Shown here: piece by piece, positions 1-9,028 of the stretch
Position numbering within the stretch: position 1 is the first letter of the stretch
How the letters are laid out: every line of letters starts with the position of its first letter
Assembly: GCF_003628505.1 (NCBI RefSeq)
Contig: NZ_RBZP01000002.1
Location: forward strand, 186,001 to 250,000
Source: Oceanobacillus halophilus
GTDB taxonomy: Bacteria > Bacillota > Bacilli > Bacillales > Amphibacillaceae
Length of the DNA stretch: 64,000 nt
Direction of reading: 5' to 3'
The notes under the pieces: model-generated
The model's input: only the letters and a program-made list of their open reading frames with translations
What the model was told of the DNA's origin: nothing
The model's database searches: none
Translations under genes and position numbers: made by a program

Positions 1-2
1 CC

Positions 3-581
3 AAGTTCTTTTTGGAATTTCGTGAAAATGTTGTTCCATTATTAAGAACCTATCCTTCTATCAGGATATGGCATGCTGGATGCGCAACAGGCGAAGAGGT
101 CTATTCAATGGCAATTTTACTCCATGAAGAAGGTTTATATAACCGTGCAAAAATTTATGCAACAGATATAAACCAAAATGTACTGAAGACAGCTAAAAAA
201 GGACTTTTTCCAATAGAAAACATGAAAAAATACACTAGTAATTACTTGCAATCAGGTGGTAAACTAGCTTTTTCCGAATATTATACAGTCACCAAGAATG
301 GCGTTCAATTTCATCCATTCCTTTCGAAAAACATCCTTTTTGCACAGCATAATCTTGTAACGGATCGGTCATTTAATGAATTTCACGTGATTTTTTGCAG
401 AAACGTTCTTATCTATTTCAATAAAGAATTACAAATGAACGTGCATGAACTTTTTTACGAAAGTCTATGCAGATTTGGTGTCCTTGGACTTGGTGACAAA
501 GAAACCATTGCCTATACGGATAAATCGGATTGTTATGATGAGATTAGTACCAATCAGAAGTTGTTTCAAAAGACGAAGTAA
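3..581 (+). CDS. cheR: CheR-type protein-glutamate O-methyltransferase, 5' end cut by window edge
   Basis: This reading frame is already open at base 3, so the N-terminus lies outside the window; the TTG at 12 is not a convincing start. The visible 190 or so residues contain the SAM-binding signature HAGCATGEEVYSMAI (compare SAGCSTGEEPYS in CheR) and the CheR-family motif FCRNVLIYF near the C-terminus. CheR enzymes transfer methyl groups from S-adenosylmethionine to glutamates of chemoreceptors in the cytoplasm. No receptor or other che gene is visible beside it, so a chemotaxis role versus a role as a CheR-like module of another signalling protein cannot be settled. It converges on the minus-strand nitrogen block. 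Confidence 0.82.
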   Translation, partial: KFFLEFRENVVPLLRTYPSIRIWHAGCATGEEVYSMAILLHEEGLYNRAKIYATDINQNVLKTAKKGLFPIENMKKYTSNYLQSGGKLAFSEYYTVTKNGVQFHPFLSKNILFAQHNLVTDRSFNEFHVIFCRNVLIYFNKELQMNVHELFYESLCRFGVLGLGDKETIAYTDKSDCYDEISTNQKLFQKTK

Positions 582-644
582 GTAAACTTACATCTATTGA
601 CATGTAGAAACCTTGATACCAAATCAAAAAAATATTGCCAAAGT

Positions 645-696
645 AAAAAGCCCTGAAGAATACTACATCATCCATTCTTCAAGGCCTTTCTTTTAT
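645..696. terminator. bidirectional terminator between cheR and the exonuclease gene
   Basis: An inverted repeat pairs AAAGCCCTGAAGAA (from 647) with TTCTTCAAGGCCTTT (675-689) across a 14-base loop. It is followed by CTTTT on the plus strand and preceded by AAAAA, a U tract on the minus strand. It lies between two convergent genes and can serve both. Confidence 0.75.
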
Positions 697-700
697 CATT

Positions 701-1438
701 TTACTGTTTCATCTTCCCTAAACTTCCATATACTTCATGTAAAGTTAGATACCCTTCTTCTATTAGTTTTATCGTATAAATTTCCCATAACTTAGCTGTT
801 AGAATGGCGTCACCTAAGGCGTGATGGCGATTTTCCAACTTAACTCCATATTGAAAACAGTAGTCATCTAAACTAATTAATGGTTGTTTGGATGGGAAAA
901 TCCGAAAAACTAAGGAAGTATCTACAATTCGCTGCTGAAAAACTTTTTTAAATACCTTCCAATTAGCATACTGTAAAAACCTCTTCTCATGTGTGGCATG
1001 GTGAGCAATGAGAACATCATCTTGCACAAATTCAAAAAAGGACAAAAGGACTTCTGCAAGAGGGGGAGCCACTCTTAATTCCGACTCCATTAAACCAGTC
1101 AATGCTCTAACCTCAGGCGACATTGTCCCAGTAAACTGGACCAATGAATAAAACGTCTGCTCTTTCTCTATTCGGTTATTTCTTAATTTAATTGCACCAA
1201 TAGATAGTATTTGATCGCCTTGCTCTGGAATAAATCCACTTGTTTCAAAGTCAAAAACAACTGCATCTAAGTGAGATAGTGGAGTAAATAAGCTATTTTG
1301 CTTATTCATCTCCTTTTCAATATTACGTAAGAAGGCAAGGTTCTCTGGTTTCAGATTCGTTTTAACCGAAGAATAAACAGTCGTATGGACTTTTCCATAC
1401 ATTTGTCTCATCCATTGAATGAATGTATTGTTACTCAT
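701..1438 (-). CDS. DEDDh-family 3'-5' exonuclease (DnaQ/PolC-epsilon like)
   Basis: A 245-residue protein with an exonuclease fold of the DnaQ type starting near residue 57. Exo I is DFETSG (D63-x-E65), Exo II reads AHHATHEKRFL around residue 145, and Exo III is HHALGDA near residue 205. The family removes nucleotides from 3' ends using two metal ions held by the D, E, D and D residues. Here the usual HNAxFD of Exo II is replaced by HHATHE, so the third acidic ligand is Glu rather than Asp. The ATG overlaps the stop of the DUF294 gene by four bases (ATGA), indicating translational coupling. The partner genes suggest a role tied to the nucleotidyltransferase rather than general replication proofreading; that is inference. 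Confidence 0.82.
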   Translation of the reverse strand: MSNNTFIQWMRQMYGKVHTTVYSSVKTNLKPENLAFLRNIEKEMNKQNSLFTPLSHLDAVVFDFETSGFIPEQGDQILSIGAIKLRNNRIEKEQTFYSLVQFTGTMSPEVRALTGLMESELRVAPPLAEVLLSFFEFVQDDVLIAHHATHEKRFLQYANWKVFKKVFQQRIVDTSLVFRIFPSKQPLISLDDYCFQYGVKLENRHHALGDAILTAKLWEIYTIKLIEEGYLTLHEVYGSLGKMKQ

Positions 1439-2421
1439 TTCCGAGCAGCCCTTTTTATTATGATTTCTGTCCTTTTTTGCAATTTTTTTATATTCTTTAG
1501 TATAGCTTTCAACTCTAATTTTTCCTCTTGATTCAAATTGAATATATTCACATATTGATGACCTTCCCCTTGTCTATTCATACTGTGTTTTAAATTTAAT
1601 TGAAGGAGTCTCATAAAGGAAGTGTCATGCCCCTTTAATATTTGCGCATAAAAGGAATGGTGCTTTAAGCTTCTCATTCTTTCCAATGTCGAAGTTTCCA
1701 TGATACCTTCAAGGATAGATAATAGTCTTATCGTATTAACATAAGGGAAAATAGCTACTTCTTTTATATTCATACAACCTGTATATGGACCGGTCGTAAT
1801 CATTAATAATTGATGAAACAATCCTAAGGCTTGGATGGAACGTTTGGTATTTTCCAAAAATCTAGTTAACAAAATAGGATGTTCTACTGTAAAATGATGA
1901 ATACATTGTTTTAAGTGTGGCACCATACTCTCATCACCAATCACTATCCTTGCATCATAAAATATTAACAAATATCGTAATGACTTCCATGAATTATCGT
2001 ATATCCAATTATTTACTTGCCATTCCCATTCTTCTAGTGATTGACACCAAAGGGGATTGGAACTCATTACATTTCCTACACATAATGGGTAACCAACATA
2101 GTGCAACCCAGAGCTAAGCTTTTCACCAAATGTTAAAAAATAGGATTTCACCCGCTCATTCTTTTCTTTATAAATGATTCCATGATCTTGATCACTGTAG
2201 ACTCCCTGCTCCAATCTCCCTGCACTTCCAGTAACAAACCAAGTATAATCACAAGGTGGCAAACCATATTCCTTTATCATGTCGTCTAAAGTGATTTCAA
2301 ATATGTTTCTCATCATAATCTGATGAAACAACTGTAACTTATCAGCACTGGACTGATAAGTTACGGTATTTTCATCATGCCATTCTTTGATAGATTGATA
2401 GGCTGAATGATATCGTTCCAT
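1435..2421 (-). CDS. DUF294 putative nucleotidyltransferase (GlnD-like N-terminal motif)
   Basis: A 328-residue protein. Residues 64-83 carry a polymerase-beta-type nucleotidyltransferase motif, TGSAGRLEQGVYSDQDHGII, with G-S and the D-x-D pair (D77, D79) that bind nucleotide and metal, as in the uridylyltransferase GlnD. The rest matches the DUF294/DUF294_C layout, a helical C-terminal half ending in a basic tail. The N-terminal CBS or cyclic-nucleotide domains found in many DUF294 proteins are absent. It starts five bases after the amt stop with an AAGGA site and overlaps the exonuclease ATG. Its substrate is unknown. The position after an ammonium transporter fits a nitrogen-signalling role, but no PII (GlnB/GlnK) gene is nearby. 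Confidence 0.78.
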   Translation of the reverse strand: MERYHSAYQSIKEWHDENTVTYQSSADKLQLFHQIMMRNIFEITLDDMIKEYGLPPCDYTWFVTGSAGRLEQGVYSDQDHGIIYKEKNERVKSYFLTFGEKLSSGLHYVGYPLCVGNVMSSNPLWCQSLEEWEWQVNNWIYDNSWKSLRYLLIFYDARIVIGDESMVPHLKQCIHHFTVEHPILLTRFLENTKRSIQALGLFHQLLMITTGPYTGCMNIKEVAIFPYVNTIRLLSILEGIMETSTLERMRSLKHHSFYAQILKGHDTSFMRLLQLNLKHSMNRQGEGHQYVNIFNLNQEEKLELKAILKNIKKLQKRTEIIIKRAARK

Positions 2422-2426
2422 TATGT

Positions 2427-3737
2427 CTATTCCTTCAATAGAGGAGATGTTTCGCTATTATATGGAAGTATGGTTTCCAGCCCTTTGCTGCGATTATTGT
2501 CAAAGGCTTCTGGATAACCGTAACTTCCATGTTCACTCATATCCAGACCAATGAGTTCTTCCTCTTCTGTGACCCTTAAACCATTGAATGCTTTTTTCAT
2601 CACAAGTAGAATGATAAAGGAAATAGCAAATGCATATCCACCTGAAACAAATACTCCTACCGTCTGCACTCCAAGTTGAGCCAATCCCCCTCCATAAAAT
2701 AGTCCAGCTTGACCAACTGTTGCTAACTCAGGGGTAGCGAAAAAACCAGTTGATAACGTTCCCCAAACACCAGCAAGGCCATGAACAGAAAGTGCAAATA
2801 TTGGATCATCTATTTTTCGTTTTTCAAAAAATTTAGCACTAAAGAAAACCAAGATTCCTGCAATAAAACCAATCACAACAGATGCCCAAGTCTCTACAAA
2901 GGCACAAGAGGCAGTAATAGCGACAAGTCCAGCTAGTGTTCCGTTCAACATGGTAGGAATATCTGATTTACCTAAAACAACCCATGAAATAAGTAAGGCA
3001 CTTATCGCCCCTGCAGCAGCTGCTAAAGCTGTATTTAATGCCACAAAAGCAAAGAATCCATCCTCCACTCCTAACGTACTTGCAGCATTAAAACCAAACC
3101 AGCCAATAAATAAAATCAGGACACCTAATGCTGTGTAAACTTGATTATGTCCACTTAAATTGTTTGGTGTACCATTTGCATTATATTTACCAATTCTAGG
3201 TTTTAATAGTATGGTAGCTGCCAGCGCGGCCATTGCACCAGTTAAATGGACGACGGTGGAACCAGCAAAATCTTGTTTACCATGCTCCGCTAACCAGCCT
3301 CCACCCCAAATCCAATGTGCTACAACTGGATATACCAGCATAGAGAAAAGAGTAGCAAAAACAAGATAGACAGAAAGCTTCGCTCGCTCAGCAAATCCAC
3401 CAAATGCAACCGCTAGAGAAATTCCAGCAAATGCAAGTTGGAAAACAAAGAAGGCTGCCGTTGAATAAGTACTCCCTGCTACTTCCACTCCTGAATAGAA
3501 AAAGTCAGACATTCCTACAAAGAAATTTGCATTTTCTCCAAATATAAACCCATAGCCCACTGCCCAAAAGACAATGGAAGATATACCAAATGTAAAGATT
3601 GTTTTCCCTGCAATATGTCCAGCATTTTTCATTCTAGTAGAACCTGCTTCAAGTAAGATAAAACCACCTTGCATGAAAATTACTAGAATCGCTCCCAGTA
3701 AAATCCACAAACTATTAATAAAAAACAAGTCATTCAT
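2427..3737 (-). CDS. amt: ammonium transporter (Amt/NrgA family)
   Basis: A 436-residue integral membrane protein with about eleven hydrophobic segments. It has the Amt family twin histidines: one in VVHLTGAMAAL near residue 163 and one in FALSVHGLAGVWG in the second half. These line the ammonia pore of AmtB. The cytoplasmic tail contains LIGLDMSEHGSYGYPEAF, close to the GLDMSEHG end of Bacillus NrgA. The ATG follows GGGAGGA at suitable spacing. In B. subtilis the neighbour is the PII gene nrgB; here it is replaced by the DUF294 and exonuclease genes, which form one transcription unit with amt. No clear GlnR/TnrA operator was found in the leader, which is filled by tandem repeats. Confidence 0.95.
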   Translation of the reverse strand: MNDLFFINSLWILLGAILVIFMQGGFILLEAGSTRMKNAGHIAGKTIFTFGISSIVFWAVGYGFIFGENANFFVGMSDFFYSGVEVAGSTYSTAAFFVFQLAFAGISLAVAFGGFAERAKLSVYLVFATLFSMLVYPVVAHWIWGGGWLAEHGKQDFAGSTVVHLTGAMAALAATILLKPRIGKYNANGTPNNLSGHNQVYTALGVLILFIGWFGFNAASTLGVEDGFFAFVALNTALAAAAGAISALLISWVVLGKSDIPTMLNGTLAGLVAITASCAFVETWASVVIGFIAGILVFFSAKFFEKRKIDDPIFALSVHGLAGVWGTLSTGFFATPELATVGQAGLFYGGGLAQLGVQTVGVFVSGGYAFAISFIILLVMKKAFNGLRVTEEEELIGLDMSEHGSYGYPEAFDNNRSKGLETILPYNSETSPLLKE

Positions 3738-3788
3738 GCAAATTCCTCCCTGATTTTATTTTGGCAATGATGAAGGGTTGATCTACCG

Positions 3789-3926
3789 TTAATCTACGTA
3801 GATATCTGCTTCGTTTTTGTTGATAACTGCCCCAAGTTCGTTGATATCCACCTCGTGTTCGTCGATATCCGCTCCAGTCGTTGATATCCACCTCGTGTTC
3901 GTCGATATCCGCTCCAGTCGTTGATA
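3789..3926. repeat. short tandem repeat array in the amt leader
   Basis: Two exact 40-bp copies (3840-3879 and 3880-3919) are each made of two related ~20-bp units: GTTGATATCCACCTCGTGTTC and GTCGATATCCGCTCCAGTC, hedged by degenerate units on the left back to about 3789 and a partial unit GTTGATA at 3920. Each unit carries the palindrome GATATC. The array reads open on the minus strand as a 73-codon frame, but this is a by-product of the repeat and has no family resemblance. Confidence 0.8.
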
Positions 3927-3966
3927 GACCACTAGTCCTCCTACACAACAAATCTTTTATTTTTGA

Positions 3967-4007
3967 TTAAGTATTAGGAGAAAGTACTCCCAACTCCCAA
4001 TACTTAA
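3967..4007. other. imperfect inverted repeat downstream of glnA
   Basis: TTAAGTATTAGGAG (3967-3980) pairs with CTCCCAATACTTAA (3994-4007) with one mismatch. It lies 17 bases after glnA. Neither strand has a proper U tract after the stem, so it is only a weak terminator candidate; it could also protect the 3' end of the glnA message. Confidence 0.5.
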
Positions 4008-4023
4008 TAAAAAATAAAGCAGC

Positions 4024-5349
4024 TTAGTATTGGTTCATATATTGTTCGCGTTCCCATGGATGAACTTGCGTACGGAAGAGATTCCATTCAATTTCTTTTG
4101 CCTCAATAAAATGTTCAAATAGATGGTTACCTAAGGCTGCTTGCATTACTTTATCTTCTTTTAAGTAACCAAGTGCTTGATCTAAGGTGGAAGGTAAATT
4201 CTCTATTCCACATTCTTTAAGCTGTGAAGTTGTCATTGCATATATATTTTGGTCAATTGGATCAGGTGCTGCCTCCTTGTTTTTGATACCATCTAAGCCT
4301 GCAGCTAAAAGAGCAGCCATTGCTAAATATGGATTTGCACTAGGATCGACACTTCGAACTTCTACCCGAGTACTTAAACCACGTGATGCAGGAATTCGAA
4401 TGAGAGGACTTCTATTTCTAGCAGACCAGGCTACATAACTAGGCGCTTCATAACCAGGAACTAGTCTTTTATACGAATTTACTGTTGGATTCGTAATGGC
4501 AGTAAAACTTTTTGCATGTTTTAATATTCCAGCTAAAAAGTATCGAGCTGTTTCACTCAGTTCCAACTGGCCATTTGGATCATAAAAAGCATTTTCATCT
4601 CCTGTAAATAGACTTAAATTACAGTGCATTCCAGAGCCATTTACACCAAATAACGGTTTCGGCATGAAAGTTGCATGCAAGCCATGTTTACGTGCTATAG
4701 TTTTTACTACTAATTTGAATGTTTGTATATCATCACACGCTCTTAGAGCATTTTGATATTTAAAATCAATTTCATGTTGGCCTGGTGCAACCTCGTGGTG
4801 AGATGCTTCAATATCAAATCCTAATTCTTGAAGTTCTAACACAATATCACGCCGACAGTTTTCACCAAGGTCTGTTGGTGCTAAGTCAAAATATCCACCA
4901 TGATCATTTAAATCTAGCGTTGGTTCTCCTTTTTCATCTAACTTAAATAAGAAAAATTCTGGTTCAGGACCAACATTAAATCCTGAAAATCCATGATTCT
5001 CTAAATCTCGTAACACGCTTTTAAGATTATTTCGTGGATCTCCTTCAAACGGGGTACCATCTGGATTATAGACATCACAAATAAATCGAGCAATTTTACC
5101 TTTTTCAGAAGACCATGGGAAAATGACAAATGTATCTAAATCAGGATATAAGTACATATCTGATTCTTCTATACGGACAAATCCTTCAATCGAAGATCCG
5201 TCAAACATCATTTTATTATCTAGAGCTTTTGATAACTGGCTAACAGGAATTTCCACATTCTTTACAGTTCCAAATAAATCGGTAAATTGTAGACGTATAT
5301 AATGCACATTATTTTCTTTCACCAATCTTAAGATTTCTTCTCTTTTCAT
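4024..5349 (-). CDS. glnA: glutamine synthetase type I (GSI-alpha)
   Basis: A 441-residue enzyme that makes glutamine from glutamate, ammonia and ATP. The N-terminal beta-grasp domain is followed by the catalytic domain with [17 protein letters not shown] (Arg of the feedback-inhibition site of Bacillus-type enzymes), NGSGMHCN in the ATP/ammonia site, [17 protein letters not shown] (the flexible loop glutamate) and [24 protein letters not shown]. No adenylylation insert is seen, consistent with the alpha subtype that is controlled by feedback and by binding to GlnR/TnrA. It begins with AAGGAGG inside the end of dapF and shares ATGA with its stop. Unusually, no glnR lies upstream; glnA instead closes the gltBD-dapL-dapF run. 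Confidence 0.97.
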   Translation of the reverse strand: MKREEILRLVKENNVHYIRLQFTDLFGTVKNVEIPVSQLSKALDNKMMFDGSSIEGFVRIEESDMYLYPDLDTFVIFPWSSEKGKIARFICDVYNPDGTPFEGDPRNNLKSVLRDLENHGFSGFNVGPEPEFFLFKLDEKGEPTLDLNDHGGYFDLAPTDLGENCRRDIVLELQELGFDIEASHHEVAPGQHEIDFKYQNALRACDDIQTFKLVVKTIARKHGLHATFMPKPLFGVNGSGMHCNLSLFTGDENAFYDPNGQLELSETARYFLAGILKHAKSFTAITNPTVNSYKRLVPGYEAPSYVAWSARNRSPLIRIPASRGLSTRVEVRSVDPSANPYLAMAALLAAGLDGIKNKEAAPDPIDQNIYAMTTSQLKECGIENLPSTLDQALGYLKEDKVMQAALGNHLFEHFIEAKEIEWNLFRTQVHPWEREQYMNQY

Positions 5350-6236
5350 ATTATTTTCCTCCTTATATTTGATAACAAACTTCTATCTATTTCTCCATGG
5401 CAGATATAATGAGCAGTTCCTCTCATCCATACATGTCCATGAGTATCCCACTGAATTGTTAAATCACCACCAGGAAGATGAACAACAATTGGCTCGTTTC
5501 TATCTAAAAACTCATTCAAAGTTGCAGCTACTACAGAAGCACATGCCCCTGTCCCACAAGCCATTGTTATTCCTGAACCTCTTTCCCAAACTCTATAATC
5601 CATTTCTTGTCGACTTTTCACGTGAACAATTCCTACGTTCACACGCTCTGGAAAAAGCGGCGATTGTTCCAAATTTGGTCCAATTTCCTCCAGTGGAATA
5701 TCATTTACGTTCTCCACAAAATGTATGGCATGCGGGTTCCCCATCGACAAGCAGGTTAAATGAAATTCTTTCCCCTCAATGATGTGTGATTCATTAATTG
5801 CAACTCCAAATGGATCGCCTTTCATGGGAATCATGCCTTTTAGCAGTTTCGGTTCCCCCATATCAACAAGGACATATTCTACTTGATTGTCATTATTGAC
5901 ATCGACCTCTACACCTACAACCCCACCTAATGTCTCAATGGTGAATTGTTGTGTTGTCGCATAAAGATGATCATAGAGAAACTTTGCTACACAGCGTAAA
6001 CCATTCCCACAGTTTTTTGCTTCAGAACCATCTTCATTAAAAATTCTCATTTTGAAATCTGCTTTGTTGGACGGACATATCCGTATAATTCCATCTGAAC
6101 CAATACCAAAATTACCATCTGATAGTTTTCTGGAGAGTTCTGAATAACATTTATCATCTAATTCATTTTTACTGTTATCTAATTCATCAAAAAGAATATA
6201 GTTATTCCCTAATCCATGCATTTTTGTAAACATCAT
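5346..6236 (-). CDS. dapF: diaminopimelate epimerase
   Basis: About 296 residues. DapF converts LL-diaminopimelate to the meso form used for lysine and for peptidoglycan cross-linking. It has the two catalytic cysteines: one in [14 protein letters not shown] and one in [12 protein letters not shown]. The start is taken as ATG at 6236 ([13 protein letters not shown]) because AAGGGGGG stands just upstream; a TTG at 6257 would put the ribosome site inside the gene. It begins just after the aminotransferase stop and overlaps glnA by four bases, so the three genes are likely translated together. Confidence 0.95.
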   Translation of the reverse strand: MMFTKMHGLGNNYILFDELDNSKNELDDKCYSELSRKLSDGNFGIGSDGIIRICPSNKADFKMRIFNEDGSEAKNCGNGLRCVAKFLYDHLYATTQQFTIETLGGVVGVEVDVNNDNQVEYVLVDMGEPKLLKGMIPMKGDPFGVAINESHIIEGKEFHLTCLSMGNPHAIHFVENVNDIPLEEIGPNLEQSPLFPERVNVGIVHVKSRQEMDYRVWERGSGITMACGTGACASVVAATLNEFLDRNEPIVVHLPGGDLTIQWDTHGHVWMRGTAHYICHGEIDRSLLSNIRRKII

Positions 6237-6240
6237 GTTT

Positions 6241-7506
6241 CTAGTCCCCCCCTTCAAAAATAAACTCTACTGATTTCAATCTTGACTCAATCTCCTCCAT
6301 TACTTTTTGTTCTTCTTTGATCCCTTCGGCTTGAAATGTAACGGAAAAACGAATATAGGATCCTGCATCATCCCAAGGGACTGTTGATAGGAGCAGTTTT
6401 TTAATTAAATATTGACTAAAATCCTCTGCTGTTTGAAACGTTGGACCATTTTTTACTCCAATAGGAATTTGCGTATATAAGAAGAACGAACCTTTTGGTA
6501 TTTCAACTTGAAAACCGCACGCTTGTAATACACTTACTAGTAATTTGTGTCGACGGGCATATTTTGCAGCTGTTTTTTCTGTTATTTCTGGCTTTGAAAG
6601 AGCTAAAGCTGCCGCCTTTTGGATCGGGATAAACTGTCCTGAATCATAGTTATCTTTTATCATTTTAAAGGCAGAGACCAGCTTTTTATTTCCTGTAACA
6701 AAACCGATACGCCAGCCTGTCATATTAAATGATTTTGATAAGGAATGTAGTTCTATTCCTACATCTTTAGCGCCAGGTACAGATAAGAAACTCAGTGGCT
6801 GTTCTCCATCAAATACCAACGATGCATAAGCTGCATCATGAATAACAATTAGTTCATGTTTCTTTGCAAACCGAACAACTTCTTCAAAAAATTCCTTTGT
6901 TGCGGTGGCACCTGTGGGGTTATTAGGATAGTTTAAATATAATAATTTTGCTTTTTCTAAAATACTAGCAGGCAATATATCCAGTTTGGGAAGAAAATGA
7001 TGTTCTTCCATTAGTGGTAAATAGACCACCTTTCCACCCAAATATTCTGTGTGTGTGCCAATAATCGGATAGTTAGGTGTTGGCATAATCGTTATATCAC
7101 CAGGATTTATGAAAGCAGTTGGTATCATGGATAAGGCTGATTTAGAACCAATTGCATGATTAATTTCTGTTTCTGGATCAAGATCTTTTACTCCAAAGAC
7201 ATTACTCATATAAGAAGCTGCTGCTTTCTTAAACGTTTCTATTCCGTTATCTGCATAAAAGCGATTTTCTGGTTTGGAAACCTCTTCTATCAATCTATCT
7301 CGTACTACCTGATCCGCCATGGAGTCCGGCTCTCCTACACCAAGATCAATTAATTCCATAGCAGGATTTGACTCGATGGCTTCTTTTTTTGCTCTTTTAA
7401 TTATCTCAAATTTATATATCTCTTCCCCTAAACCAAAGTTCGAACCACCGATTCGCTTTGCAAATAATTGTTGAATATAGTCTTTTGTTTGCGTATCATT
7501 TCCCAT
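6241..7506 (-). CDS. dapL: class I/II aminotransferase, probable LL-diaminopimelate aminotransferase
   Basis: A 421-residue PLP enzyme of fold type I. Visible motifs are DLGVGEPD near the N-terminus, NYPNNPTGA around residue 190, and the PLP lysine in HSLSKSFNMTGWRIGF. The protein resembles the DapL group that transfers an amino group from glutamate to tetrahydrodipicolinate in one step. The next gene is dapF, which uses the product, and the genes upstream are gltBD, which make the donor glutamate. This context is the main argument for the substrate; a broader alanine/aspartate aminotransferase cannot be excluded from sequence alone. Start ATG follows GGAGGAAAGAAT. Confidence 0.8.
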   Translation of the reverse strand: MGNDTQTKDYIQQLFAKRIGGSNFGLGEEIYKFEIIKRAKKEAIESNPAMELIDLGVGEPDSMADQVVRDRLIEEVSKPENRFYADNGIETFKKAAASYMSNVFGVKDLDPETEINHAIGSKSALSMIPTAFINPGDITIMPTPNYPIIGTHTEYLGGKVVYLPLMEEHHFLPKLDILPASILEKAKLLYLNYPNNPTGATATKEFFEEVVRFAKKHELIVIHDAAYASLVFDGEQPLSFLSVPGAKDVGIELHSLSKSFNMTGWRIGFVTGNKKLVSAFKMIKDNYDSGQFIPIQKAAALALSKPEITEKTAAKYARRHKLLVSVLQACGFQVEIPKGSFFLYTQIPIGVKNGPTFQTAEDFSQYLIKKLLLSTVPWDDAGSYIRFSVTFQAEGIKEEQKVMEEIESRLKSVEFIFEGGD

Positions 7507-7524
7507 ATTCTTTCCTCCAAGCTA

Positions 7525-9003
7525 TTAAGTTCTATTTCCCATTAAATAATTGTGGCATTCCAATGCTGCCTCTTTCCCTTCCTGAATTGCCCAAACAATT
7601 AAGCTTGCACCAACATGAGCATCTCCTGCCGTAAAAATCCCCTCTTCATCTGTTTGAAATGTATCTCGTTTTACCTTAATGTTTGATTGTTGATTTAAGG
7701 TTATATTGGTCTGATCCATCCAATGTGTTTCAGGACCTTGAAATCCTATAGCCAATAGTACAAGTTGAGCTGGCCAAATTTTTTCAGTTCCTGGTATCAC
7801 TTTCCTGATTTTTTCTCCATTATCTTTATGAACAGTCCTAATATTCGAACTTTTAACGCCAGTTAATTCCCCTTTTTCATTACCTATGAATTCTTGTGCT
7901 GTTGTAGCAAAAGCTCTAGGTTCTTTACCAAATATCTCCATCGCTTCCTTCTGGCCTGTATCTACTTTGTGAATGACAGGATATTGGGGCCATGGATTAT
8001 GCTTTGCTCGTTTTTTTGGGCGGACTGGATATATATCAAACTGTACAAGACTTCGACAATTTTGTCGGATTGCAGTTGATATACAATCAGTAGCGGTATC
8101 TCCACCACCAATAACAATGACATCCTTTCCTTCTGCATTGATAAACTTTCCATCTGTTAGGTTAGAATCTAGTAAGCTTTTTGTGTTTTGATGTAAGTAT
8201 TCCATTGCATAGTAGATTCCTTGATTATTTCTACCAGTGATAGTTAAATCTCTAGGGCGGGTTGAACCGATACAAAGTAGTACTGCATCATAATCTTTAT
8301 TAAGTTGATTAATAGAAATTTCTTTTCCTATCTTTGTATTTGTAACAAATTGGATACCCTCTTCTTCTAGAAGTTTTACCCTGCGATCCACTACATGCTG
8401 TTCAATTTTTGTTTTTGGTATCCCATAGGTTAATAAACCACCGACCCTATCCGCTTGCTCAAAGACCGTTACTTGATGCCCTTGTTGATTAAGGCTAGTT
8501 GCACTGGACAGTCCTGCGGGTCCGGAACCTATAATAGCCACTTTTTTTCCAGTTCGATGATGAGGGACTTGAGGTTGTACCCAGCCTTCTTCAAAAGCTT
8601 TATCAATAATCGCACGTTCAATATTTTTAATCGTAACAGACTCTGTTGCGAGGGAGGCTACACATCCTCCTTCACATGGAGCAGGACAGGCACGACCAGT
8701 AAATTCTGGAAACGGATTTGTCCTGCTTAAACGCATATATGCTTCTCTCCATCTGCCCTTATAAACTAGATCATTCCATTCCGGTATTAAGTTGTAAACG
8801 GGGCAACCTGTTGTCATACCAGCTAATTCCGAACCGTCCTGGCAAAAAGGGATAGCACAATCCATACACCGAGAAGCCTGTTGTCTGATAACCTCTTCAG
8901 ATGGAAGTTTTGCAATTTCCCTCCAATCTTTTGTTCTTTCTATTGGATCTCGATAGTTGACCTGAACCCGTTGTTGTTCCATAAATCCGGTTATATTTCC
9001 CAC
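7525..9003 (-). CDS. gltD: glutamate synthase small subunit (NADPH)
   Basis: A 492-residue flavoprotein that passes electrons from NADPH through FAD and iron-sulfur clusters to GltB. The N-terminal part has the cysteine set CMDCAIPFC, a GCPVYNLIPEW segment and CPAPCEGGC for the clusters. The first dinucleotide fold is VAIIGSGPAGLSSA, the second is VIVIGGGDTATDC, and GIFTAGDAHVGASLIVWAI closes the FAD site. GTG start at 9003, nine bases after GGAGG. It follows gltB by 25 bases. Confidence 0.96.
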   Translation of the reverse strand: MGNITGFMEQQRVQVNYRDPIERTKDWREIAKLPSEEVIRQQASRCMDCAIPFCQDGSELAGMTTGCPVYNLIPEWNDLVYKGRWREAYMRLSRTNPFPEFTGRACPAPCEGGCVASLATESVTIKNIERAIIDKAFEEGWVQPQVPHHRTGKKVAIIGSGPAGLSSATSLNQQGHQVTVFEQADRVGGLLTYGIPKTKIEQHVVDRRVKLLEEEGIQFVTNTKIGKEISINQLNKDYDAVLLCIGSTRPRDLTITGRNNQGIYYAMEYLHQNTKSLLDSNLTDGKFINAEGKDVIVIGGGDTATDCISTAIRQNCRSLVQFDIYPVRPKKRAKHNPWPQYPVIHKVDTGQKEAMEIFGKEPRAFATTAQEFIGNEKGELTGVKSSNIRTVHKDNGEKIRKVIPGTEKIWPAQLVLLAIGFQGPETHWMDQTNITLNQQSNIKVKRDTFQTDEEGIFTAGDAHVGASLIVWAIQEGKEAALECHNYLMGNRT

Positions 9004-9028
9004 CTATAACAACCTCCATTTTCAAGAA

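Noticed and set aside
3730-3951. 73-codon open frame upstream of amt
   Set aside because: It is made of the tandem repeat units, overlaps the amt start and has no family resemblance.
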